Assembly: GCA_035263865.1 (NCBI GenBank)
Contig: DATFQX010000216.1
Coordinates: forward strand, 14,596-78,595
Source: VAZQ01 sp035263865
GTDB lineage: Bacteria; Pseudomonadota; Alphaproteobacteria; Rhizobiales; Xanthobacteraceae
Length of the DNA: 64,000 bases
Direction: 5' to 3'
Part shown: positions 51,446 through 59,448 of the stretch, piece by piece
Layout: each line of letters opens with the position of its first letter
Position numbering within the stretch: position 1 is the stretch's first letter
Position numbers and translations under genes: made by a program
The notes under the pieces: generated by a model
Told to the model about the DNA's origin: nothing
The model's input: only the letters and a program-made list of their open reading frames with translations
Database searches by the model: none

Positions 51446-52171
51446 TCAAGGCAAGGCAGCGAGCAGGTAACCGAAGCCGTCCCTCGGCTCGCGCACCTGC
51501 AGCCGCTTCTGAATTTCCCAAACCCGCGCTGTCACCGGATGTACGACTGGAACCTGCAGGTCCTGCTCGAGCATCTCGATGATATCCAGCGTACGCCAGC
51601 CGGAGCCGGGCATGTAAATCGCGTCGGCGCCTTTAGCGGCGAGGAAATGCCGTTTGATGTGAGCGTAGACGCGATGGCTCGATAGGTTCTGCACTTCGTT
51701 GAAGGGCACGTCGATTCCTGCCATGGCGCGCACGGTGAAGCCCGCCTCGCGAAAATATTTGGCGAAGATGCCATTGAGCTTGGGCGGGAAGTAGGTGGCG
51801 CCCAGGATTGTCTTGGCGTTGAGCGTCTTGAGCGCGTTTACGTGGTTCTGCGCTACGCTCATGATCGGAACTTTGTATTTTTTCTCCCAAGCCCTGATGA
51901 TCTCGGCTTCGCGCTTGCGGCCTTGCACCATGAATGGAGGCGCGCCGTGCGGATGAATGAGATCACAACCGCACTCGGCGAGTTGCGCAATCCGCTCCTC
52001 ATAGGCCGGCATCATGGCCGCGAACTCGTCTTCAGTGCCGCGGCGAATGTTGAGGAACAACGGGATGAGCCCGATGCCTTCCGGAAGCAAACGGATCACT
52101 TCTTCCGTCACCCCCGGCCGCATGGTTGGATTGTTCATGCCGACCACGCCGCGCCAGCTGGAGAAGCCCAT
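51446..52171 (-). CDS. Asp/Glu racemase-superfamily protein (maleate isomerase/AMDase-like) lacking catalytic Cys
   Basis: 241 residues of the superfamily with Asp/Glu and hydantoin racemases, maleate isomerase and arylmalonate decarboxylase. It shares the fold pattern (EEVIRLLPEGIGLIPLFLNI, NALKTLNAKTILGATYFPP, ADAIYMPGSGWRTLDIIEML, LQVPVVHPVTARVWEI). The usual catalytic Cys sites read HPHGAPP (73-79) and MPGSGW (187-192), so neither has Cys; the only two Cys are C67 and C69. The ATG at 52171 suits the family. It follows hydantoinase B by 49 bp. Probably a different chemistry or a non-catalytic role. Confidence 0.78.
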   Translation of the reverse strand: MGFSSWRGVVGMNNPTMRPGVTEEVIRLLPEGIGLIPLFLNIRRGTEDEFAAMMPAYEERIAQLAECGCDLIHPHGAPPFMVQGRKREAEIIRAWEKKYKVPIMSVAQNHVNALKTLNAKTILGATYFPPKLNGIFAKYFREAGFTVRAMAGIDVPFNEVQNLSSHRVYAHIKRHFLAAKGADAIYMPGSGWRTLDIIEMLEQDLQVPVVHPVTARVWEIQKRLQVREPRDGFGYLLAALP

Positions 52172-52220
52172 CACGGATTTCCTTGTCGGCGGTAAACCGA
52201 GCTTGGCAAGGCAACGCCGC

Positions 52221-53870
52221 TTACGCGCCGTAATCCTTCGTCGCCCCCGCTGCCGAGACATATCCCTCGGCTATATCGCCGGCAAGCGAAGCGCGATTGC
52301 GCCGGTGGGGATCGCCATAGCCGCCGCCGCCTGCGCTTTGCAGCAGAAAGCGCTCGCCCTTTTGCATCTCGTAGCGTCCCGAAGGCATCGCGGCTTCCCC
52401 CGTGGTGCCGAGGCCGGTGACGAAGCGCGCTCCGCATCCCGCTTTGCCGCCAGCGTGGCCGGCGGGCGCGAAGCGGCTCTTGTCGTAGCGGCGAATGACA
52501 GCCGCGCTTTCTAGAAGCTCGTATTCGCGCAGCAGACTCAATCCGCCGCGCCATTGACCGGCACCACCCGTATCCGGGACGAGCTCGAAGCGGGTGATGC
52601 GGCAGGGAAATTCGGTCTCGAGAATTTCGATCGGAGTGATGTGGAGGTTGCTCAGATGCGTCGCCGTGGCTGAGGCGCCGTCGTGGCCCATGCCGCCGCC
52701 ATAGGCCGAGCCCATGATCTCGTATTGCATGGTCGACTGTCCGGGCCGACCCTTGGCCCAGGCGATCGTCAGCGCGCTGGAGGAGCCGGCATTGGCGATC
52801 GCGCGTGCAGGGTGAAACCGGCCAAGCGCCTCGAGAATGACATCGACCAGCTTGAGATTGACCATCTGATAGTTGGAGACCGGCGCAGGCGGCTCCGCAT
52901 TGGTAACGGTGCGCGGCGCGTATGTGAGCCGAACCACGTCGCGCATGCCGTCGTTGAAGTGCAAGTTTGGACCGAGGCACCCGAGGAGCGCATAGAATAC
53001 GCAGGCCTCGACCATGGACGGCCGCAGATTGACGGGGCCGCGAGCTTGCGGATCGCTATTGGAAAAATCGAAGCTCGCAATCCCGTCTTTGATAGCGATG
53101 GTGACGGCAAGCTTCACCGGCCTGTCGAGCGCCGCGCCGTCGCTGTCGAGCAAACCCTCGGCCGAGAATTCTCCCTCTGGCAATCTCGCGACCGCGGCAC
53201 GCAGCTCATCCCCCGCGGCCCTGAGGATGGCTGCAAACGCCTCGATGACCGTGTCCGCCCCAAAACGCGCGCAGAGTTCTTTGACCCGCTGCGCGCCCAT
53301 TTGCGTCACGGCGATCTGTGCCTGGATATCGCCGCGCATGAGCGCCGGCTGACGGCTGTTGGAAAGAATAATGCGTTCCACGTCGGTCTGCGCGGTCCCA
53401 GCCGCCACGATCTTGATCGGTGGTATGAGTAGTCCTTCCTGGAACATTTCGGTGGCATCGGCCGAGGTCGAGCCCGCGACTGCGCCGCCCACGTCCGCCT
53501 TGTGCGCAATCGAGCCGGCAAACGCGACGATTTCGCCGGCCGCGAACACCGGGGCGACGAAGGCCATGTCCGAAACATGCGGAACGCCGCCCTCGTAGGG
53601 GTGATTCGAAACAAAGACGTCGCCATCCTTGATCCGTTCCGTGCCGCCATAGACCTCGAGGATATGGCGCACCAGGTGCCGATAGACCGGTGCGTGGAAA
53701 AACATTGGCGGCGCCAAGATCAGACGCCCCTCGCGGTCCAGAATCACGCAGCTGAAATCTCGCGATTCGCGGATGATCGTCGAGTAGCCGGAGCGGTAAA
53801 AGTGGTAGTGCATTTCATCGACCAGGCTCGCGACCTTGTTGCGTAGGATCTGGATAGTGATGGCGTCCAT
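52221..53870 (-). CDS. Hydantoinase B/oxoprolinase family protein
   Basis: 549 residues from ATG at 53870; a GTG at 53876 that overlaps the hydantoinase A stop (GTGA) is an equally likely start. AITIQILRNKVASLVDEMHY, DGDVFVSNHPYEGGVPHVSD, GSIAHKADVGGAVAGS and GRPGQSTMQYEIMGSAYGGG are the family blocks, with the Gly-rich end SAGGGGYGDPHRR. Pairs with HyuA in ATP-dependent hydrolysis of cyclic amides such as N-methylhydantoin or 5-oxoproline, or in acetone/acetophenone-type carboxylation. Full length. Confidence 0.93.
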   Translation of the reverse strand: MDAITIQILRNKVASLVDEMHYHFYRSGYSTIIRESRDFSCVILDREGRLILAPPMFFHAPVYRHLVRHILEVYGGTERIKDGDVFVSNHPYEGGVPHVSDMAFVAPVFAAGEIVAFAGSIAHKADVGGAVAGSTSADATEMFQEGLLIPPIKIVAAGTAQTDVERIILSNSRQPALMRGDIQAQIAVTQMGAQRVKELCARFGADTVIEAFAAILRAAGDELRAAVARLPEGEFSAEGLLDSDGAALDRPVKLAVTIAIKDGIASFDFSNSDPQARGPVNLRPSMVEACVFYALLGCLGPNLHFNDGMRDVVRLTYAPRTVTNAEPPAPVSNYQMVNLKLVDVILEALGRFHPARAIANAGSSSALTIAWAKGRPGQSTMQYEIMGSAYGGGMGHDGASATATHLSNLHITPIEILETEFPCRITRFELVPDTGGAGQWRGGLSLLREYELLESAAVIRRYDKSRFAPAGHAGGKAGCGARFVTGLGTTGEAAMPSGRYEMQKGERFLLQSAGGGGYGDPHRRNRASLAGDIAEGYVSAAGATKDYGA

Positions 53871-53872
53871 GC

Positions 53873-55954
53873 TCACGCCCTCGTCAGGATCAGGTTGCCA
53901 TGGCCATCGACCCGCCCGCTCCAGCCTGGCGGAATAAGCGTCGTGGCGTCGAACTGCTCGACAATGGCCGGGGCCGCCACTGTGGCGCTGACATCGAGGC
54001 GAGCACGCTCGTAGAGCATCGCCTGCATCGTTGCTCCATTCAGGGTTATTGTGCGCTTCCCCTTCACCGCGGCAGCGTTGCGTGGCGAAGCGGGCGCCGG
54101 ATGCTCCTGCGGCTCGTATTTCGGTGCGGCAACGCGTACGCGCAGCCGATAGCTCACGACTTCGACCTGGCGCTCGTTGGCGGCGTGGCCGTGGATCTGG
54201 GCGTGACGCTCATCGAATCTCTCCCGTACCGCCGTGAGCGACGCGGATGTAAGCCGCTCGTGGAACAGTCCCGCCAGCGGGACGCGCAACTCGTAGCCTT
54301 GGCCGCTGTAACGCAGGTCAAGTTCGCGCGCAAAACCCGCGTCGGCGACGCTCATGCCTTCGGCGGCAAGTTCGGCGTGCGCCGCGCTTTCCAGTTGCCG
54401 AAAGATCGCCTCGGCGTGCTCCGCGGTGATCTCGGCAAGGCTGCGCAACTCAGAGCGGATGTAGTCGTGCACTACATCGGTGCACAGTAGTCCGAGAGCC
54501 GAGAATGCTCCTGGTCGTGGCGGCACCAGAATCCTGCGCATGCCAAGTTCTTCTGCGACGGCCGCCGCATGCACGCCACCTGCGCCGCCGAACGGCAATA
54601 GCGTGTAGGCGGAGAGATCGACGCCGCGCTTGGCTGCAAAGACGCGTATCTCGTCGGCCATGCGCATATCGACGATGCGCTGGATGCCGGCGGCGGCCGC
54701 AATTATCTCCATGTTCAGCGGATCCGCGATGCGTGCCTTGAGCGCTGCGCGCGCCGCCGGGACATCAAGCTTGCGGGCGCCGCCGAGGAAGTAATCCGGA
54801 TTGAGGTAGCCGCATACGAGGTCGGCATCGGTGACAGTTGGCTCGAATCCCCCGCGCCCGTAGCAGGCCGGGCCTGGATCCGCGCCGGCGCTGTGGGGGC
54901 CGACATTGAGGAAACCAGCGTCGATCCAAGCAATCGAGCCTCCGCCCGCGGAGATCGTCACCATATCGAGCGCGGGCACGTCGACCTGCCGGCGCGCGAT
55001 GATGCTTTCGGTGACTTCGAGCGGGGCGCCGCCTTCGATAAAGGCGATGTCGGCGCTGGTACCACCCATGTCGAGCGTGACGAGCCCGCGCCGCGCGTCC
55101 TCGCGCGCGAGGTGGGCGCTCGCTTGCGCGCCCGCAGCGGGGCCGGAGAACAAGGTGTGCACGGTGCGACCCCCTGCGATCGCCGCCGAAAACGGCATGA
55201 CGCCGCCGTTCGATTGCATCAGGAAGCGCTGCTGCGTGCTTAAGCCGGCCTCATCCAGTCCTCGGTTGAGGTGGCCCACGTATTGCATAATCACCGGCTC
55301 GAGATACGCGTTGAGCAGCGTTGTCGAGAGGCGTGGCCATTCGCGAATGCGCGGCAGCACCTCGCTTGAAAGTGACACGTGGATGGCGGGGCATTCTTCA
55401 CGCAGTAACGCGCGGGTTTCTTGCTCGTGCCGCGGATTCATGAACGAGAAGAGGTAGCAGACCGCGATCGACTCGACGCCGGCGTTGTTGAGTTCGCGCG
55501 CGGCGCGGCGAACGGCATCCCTATCGAGGGCTTGCAGCACTCGGCCGGCATAGTCGCAGCGCTCGGGAATTTCTTTGGTCAGGCTTTGCGTCGCGATTGG
55601 GACGGGCTTTGCATAAAAATAGTCGAACAGATTGCCGTCGCGGGCCTGGCTTTGAACTTCCTGCACCGCGCGGTACCCCTTGGTGATGAGCAATCCCACC
55701 TTGGCGCCACGCATCTCCAAGAGGGCATTGGTGGTTATGGTGGTGCCGTGAGCGAAAAAACCGATGTGCGACGGCGAGATGCCTTTGGCAATGAATTTAG
55801 CAAGCCCCTCCAGCACGCCGATTGCAGGATTTTTCGGCGTGCTCGCGACCTTCTGGACCGAAAGCTCGCCCGTCGCGGTATCGAGCAGAACCAGATCGGT
55901 ATGGGTACCGCCCACATCGACGCCCAAGCGGTACCGATAAGGCTCGGCCGTCAT
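53873..55954 (-). CDS. Hydantoinase A/oxoprolinase family protein
   Basis: 693 residues, ATP-binding partner of the following gene. YRLGVDVGGTHTDLVLLD (about 8-25) is the phosphate loop of the ASKHA fold; FFAHGTTITTNALLEMRGAK, LFSGPAAGAQASAHLARED and LVTLDMGGTSADIAFIEGG follow, and the C-terminal domain (about 490-690) is the hydantoinase/oxoprolinase insert domain. The ATG at 55954 fits the family. 89 bp after the acyl-CoA dehydrogenase gene, on the same strand. Substrate is not readable. Confidence 0.95.
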   Translation of the reverse strand: MTAEPYRYRLGVDVGGTHTDLVLLDTATGELSVQKVASTPKNPAIGVLEGLAKFIAKGISPSHIGFFAHGTTITTNALLEMRGAKVGLLITKGYRAVQEVQSQARDGNLFDYFYAKPVPIATQSLTKEIPERCDYAGRVLQALDRDAVRRAARELNNAGVESIAVCYLFSFMNPRHEQETRALLREECPAIHVSLSSEVLPRIREWPRLSTTLLNAYLEPVIMQYVGHLNRGLDEAGLSTQQRFLMQSNGGVMPFSAAIAGGRTVHTLFSGPAAGAQASAHLAREDARRGLVTLDMGGTSADIAFIEGGAPLEVTESIIARRQVDVPALDMVTISAGGGSIAWIDAGFLNVGPHSAGADPGPACYGRGGFEPTVTDADLVCGYLNPDYFLGGARKLDVPAARAALKARIADPLNMEIIAAAAGIQRIVDMRMADEIRVFAAKRGVDLSAYTLLPFGGAGGVHAAAVAEELGMRRILVPPRPGAFSALGLLCTDVVHDYIRSELRSLAEITAEHAEAIFRQLESAAHAELAAEGMSVADAGFARELDLRYSGQGYELRVPLAGLFHERLTSASLTAVRERFDERHAQIHGHAANERQVEVVSYRLRVRVAAPKYEPQEHPAPASPRNAAAVKGKRTITLNGATMQAMLYERARLDVSATVAAPAIVEQFDATTLIPPGWSGRVDGHGNLILTRA

Positions 55955-56043
55955 GATCTGGTACAGCGCGTCCGGCGAGGCACGTGAATGCGGTGCTGTC
56001 CCGGACGAAACAACGCGGCACTCATGATGTCCGCGTGGCCTCC

Positions 56044-57198
56044 TTACCCGTAGGTCTTGAGCACGTGACGTGCGATGACCATTTTCATCACCTCACTCGC
56101 GCCTTCGGTGATGCGGAAGCTGCGCTGTTGTCGCCACATCTTCTCGATCGGCAGATCGGTGGTGAGCGCGATGCCGCCGTGAATTTGCAGGCACGCATCG
56201 GTGGCTTTGAAGGCCATTTCGTCGGCGTAATATTTGGCCACGTAGGCGTCCTCGCGCGCCTCCTCGCCGCGATCGAGCCGGGTCGCGGTCTTGTAGACGA
56301 TGAGCCGCGCCGCCTGTAATTCGATGAACATGTCGGCCAGCATCCACTGCACCGCCTGGCGCTCGGCGAGCGGGTGGCCGAACGTCGAGCGCTGCTTGGC
56401 GTACGGCGTCGCCATTTCGAGGCAGCGCTCGGCAACACCCAGTGCTCGCGCACCGTGCTTGAGGCGGCCGATATTGAGCCACTGCTGCCCGAACCGCATG
56501 CCTTCGCCTTCCGCGCCGACGCGGTGGCTCGCCGGCACTCGCACGTTCTCGAGCACGATTTCCCAGGGCTTGTCGCCCATCATCGTCTCATAGCAAGCGC
56601 CGAGCTTCACGCCCGGCGCGTCCATGTCTACGAGGAAACAGGAGATGCCTCCGCGCGAGCCCTTGGTGCGATCGGTCGCGACCATAAGCTGCATGAAATC
56701 TGCCTCGCCCGCGCCGGTGATGAATCGCTTGACCCCGTTGATCACGTAGTGCTCGCCGTCACGCACGGCGATGGTGCGCATGCTGCCGGGATCGGATCCC
56801 GCGTCGGGCTCGGTCTGGGCGAAGCAGGCTTTTTTCTCGCCGCGCAGCAGCGGCAGCAAGTACTTCTCCTTCATCTCACCTTCGAGCGAGTACAGAGTGC
56901 CGCGTGCGGACGGACCTGTAATGCCATCCCCGCGCGCGGGTATGGCGACCGTGCGCGAGAGCTCCTCCCACACAACCACCCGGGCAAGAACCGACATGCC
57001 GCCACCGCCATACTCGGTCGGCACGTCGAGCTGCCAGATGCCCAGCTCTTTCGCGCGGCCCTCGAAGCGCTTGAGATACTCCGGCTTGATCTGCTCGCCG
57101 TCGGTACTCTTGCGCTCGATTGGTATCAGCTCGCTGTCGACAAAGCGCCGCAGCGTGGCTTTAAGGAGTCGCAGCTCTTCCGGCAATTCGAAATCCAT
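56044..57198 (-). CDS. Acyl-CoA dehydrogenase
   Basis: 384 residues, FAD enzyme that makes a 2,3-enoyl-CoA. MDFELPEELRLLKATLRRFV at the start, CFAQTEPDAGSDPGSMRT and FITGAGEADFMQLMV in the middle and LQIHGGIALTTDLPIEKMW plus RITEGASEVMKMVIARHVL at the end are the family signatures; the Glu in ITEGASE is at the usual base position. ATG at 57198 is only 4 bp after the synthetase stop, so the two are coupled. Electrons would pass to ETF. Acyl chain unknown. Confidence 0.94.
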   Translation of the reverse strand: MDFELPEELRLLKATLRRFVDSELIPIERKSTDGEQIKPEYLKRFEGRAKELGIWQLDVPTEYGGGGMSVLARVVVWEELSRTVAIPARGDGITGPSARGTLYSLEGEMKEKYLLPLLRGEKKACFAQTEPDAGSDPGSMRTIAVRDGEHYVINGVKRFITGAGEADFMQLMVATDRTKGSRGGISCFLVDMDAPGVKLGACYETMMGDKPWEIVLENVRVPASHRVGAEGEGMRFGQQWLNIGRLKHGARALGVAERCLEMATPYAKQRSTFGHPLAERQAVQWMLADMFIELQAARLIVYKTATRLDRGEEAREDAYVAKYYADEMAFKATDACLQIHGGIALTTDLPIEKMWRQQRSFRITEGASEVMKMVIARHVLKTYG

Positions 57199-57202
57199 TG
57201 AC

Positions 57203-59386
57203 CTATGCTTTCTCCGCGCCGTCGTGCCACAATACGCGCACATCGACGGCGATCGCGCCCGTGGCGGCTTTGCCCGGCTTCGATGCCGTGGCGCGCCGAT
57301 CGCGGATAGGCTCGCCGGCTCGCACGATCAGCGGATTGATCTCGATCTCTTTTATTCTTGCGCGGTGGTCGAGAAAGAACCGGCCGAGCGCGAGTGCGGC
57401 CGCTTCGAGCGCCGCGCGATCGATGGGGGGACCGCCGCGAAAGCCGGAGAGACGGCGCGCCAATTTCAGCCCATCGATCATCGCGCCCACCTCATCGGCG
57501 GTTAGCGGAAGCAGCCGTAGCGCTGCGTCCTCGACGAGTTCGACCAGCACGCCGCCCGCGCCGATGAGCAGCAGCGGGCCGTAGAACGGATCGCTACGTG
57601 CACCGATAATCGCCTCGACGCCCGCGACCATCTCCTGCACCAGGAACCCGTCGATGCGGGCGGAGGGCTGCGCGGTGCGAACCGAGGCCATTAGTGCCTC
57701 GGCAGCCGCTTGAACCGCATCGCGGTTTTGCAGGTCGAGCGCCACCCCGCCAACCTCGGTCTTATGCAAAGTATCGCGCGAGCGAATCTTGAGCGCGACC
57801 GGAAAGCCGATACGTTCGGCCGCGCTTGCGGCTTCGGCAGCATTTGCCGCGGCGTAGCTTTCCGGCAGCGTGATGCCGTAGCGCGCGAGCGTCGCCTGCA
57901 ATGTTGCTGGCGAGAGGTCGCTCGGCGGCGCGCGGGCCGGCGTCGTCGGCACGCGGCCACAGCGCGCGGCATGAAACCACAAGCCGCCGAGCGCGCGGAT
58001 GGTCGGTTCGATGCCCTGCAGGAACGGGAACCCGGCTGCCTCGTAAAGCGCGAGCTGTTCATCGCTCAACTGTTGGATCACGCGGCCGAAGGCGACGATC
58101 GGCTTGTCGGTTTTGTCGAGTAGCTGTCGTAGCGCCGCCGGATCGCCCCACGGCTCGCCCGTGCGCGGCATGGGCGAGGTCCACGCCACCATGTCGATAT
58201 TGGGATCGCGCGCCGCGGTCTCGCAGAGCTTGGCGGCAGCTTCGAGCGTCGAGGGAATGCCGACATCGAGTGGATTTCTCGGCGTGATCCCTGCCTGCAT
58301 CAGCGGCAGCAGCGCCGCCTTGGTCTCCTCGGTGAAATCGGGAATGGCTGCGCTCTCGGCCTCGGCATAGTCGTAAAGGAGATCGACGGTTGCTCCAGAG
58401 TTGGTGACGAAGCCGATGCGCGGCCCTCTCGGCAACCGGCCGCCTTCGAACGCGAGCGCGGTTTCGACAAGATCGTCGAGCGAGCGGTGATTGATGATAC
58501 CGTAGCGATCGCACATGGCGAGATAGGCGGCGTAATCGCCGGCGATGGCGCCGGTATGGGACTGCGAGGCCGCCTGCGATTGCGCCGTGGCGCCGGTCTT
58601 GATAGCGAGGATCGGTTTGCCCATGGCAAGCGCGCGGCCGGCCGCATGCATGAACGCCTGCGGGCGGCGGATGCCTTCGACAAACAGGACGACTTGGCGC
58701 GTGTGCGGGTCGTCGATGACGAAATTGAGATAATCGGAAAGGCCGAGATCCGGCTCGTTGCCCGATGTGATGCAATAGGAATAGCGCAGCCCCCGCTCGG
58801 CCGCGGCTTTCATCCAGAATTGTAGCAGTCCGCCGGATTGGAAGATGCAGGCGAGCGGACCCGGTGCAAGCCGGCACAAGTCCGTGTTGGGATAGCCAAA
58901 CAGGCGTTCGCGATAGGAGTAGGCGCCCATGCAATTCGGTCCGGCCACGCGCAGGCGACTCTTCGCCGTGAAATCCTCGAGCCAAGCACCGCGCGTCTTT
59001 GACTCCGGCGCGTCGCCGTCGCCGAGCATCGAGGCATACACCGTGGCGGATCCGATACCGCTTTCCTCCGCCGCCATCAGGACGTCGGGAACCCCTGGCG
59101 CCGGCACGATGACGAGCGCGTGGTCGACCGGCTCGGGTAGATCGCGCAGCGAGGGGAAGCAGCGTTGGCCAAATACGGACTTCTGTCGCGGGTTGACCAG
59201 CGCAATTCGGCCCGGATAGCCGAACTCGCGCAAGTTCCTGAAAATTTCACTTGGCCAGCGAGCGCGCTCGGAGGCGCCGACAATGGCGAGCGACTTGGCT
59301 GCAAGTGTCGTGGCGACTGGACGAAACAAGCTACCGCTGACGCTTGCTGCCTGCGTGCCCGCTACATCCCGCTCCCGCGCCTGCAT
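57203..59386 (-). CDS. ADP-forming acyl-CoA synthetase, fused alpha-beta (acetate--CoA ligase family)
   Basis: 727 residues. CoA-binding domain (about 25-150, with LAIVGASERARWPSE), succinyl-CoA-ligase-like domain with the phospho-His277 in QSHTGAIAGDYAAY, and a C-terminal ATP-grasp domain (about 505-727, with PVALKIRSRDTLHKTEVGGV and EIEINPLIV). It joins an acid to CoA using ATP, giving ADP and Pi. The ATG at 59386 is 62 bp after the Tct permease stop and it leads directly into the acyl-CoA dehydrogenase, which fits activation then oxidation of an imported acid. Confidence 0.94.
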   Translation of the reverse strand: MQARERDVAGTQAASVSGSLFRPVATTLAAKSLAIVGASERARWPSEIFRNLREFGYPGRIALVNPRQKSVFGQRCFPSLRDLPEPVDHALVIVPAPGVPDVLMAAEESGIGSATVYASMLGDGDAPESKTRGAWLEDFTAKSRLRVAGPNCMGAYSYRERLFGYPNTDLCRLAPGPLACIFQSGGLLQFWMKAAAERGLRYSYCITSGNEPDLGLSDYLNFVIDDPHTRQVVLFVEGIRRPQAFMHAAGRALAMGKPILAIKTGATAQSQAASQSHTGAIAGDYAAYLAMCDRYGIINHRSLDDLVETALAFEGGRLPRGPRIGFVTNSGATVDLLYDYAEAESAAIPDFTEETKAALLPLMQAGITPRNPLDVGIPSTLEAAAKLCETAARDPNIDMVAWTSPMPRTGEPWGDPAALRQLLDKTDKPIVAFGRVIQQLSDEQLALYEAAGFPFLQGIEPTIRALGGLWFHAARCGRVPTTPARAPPSDLSPATLQATLARYGITLPESYAAANAAEAASAAERIGFPVALKIRSRDTLHKTEVGGVALDLQNRDAVQAAAEALMASVRTAQPSARIDGFLVQEMVAGVEAIIGARSDPFYGPLLLIGAGGVLVELVEDAALRLLPLTADEVGAMIDGLKLARRLSGFRGGPPIDRAALEAAALALGRFFLDHRARIKEIEINPLIVRAGEPIRDRRATASKPGKAATGAIAVDVRVLWHDGAEKA

Positions 59387-59448
59387 GCGTCTTTCTTAGG
59401 ACCTTGCCCTCATGCGGTCAAAGCCCGGTGCCGCGGTTTGGTTGTGCG

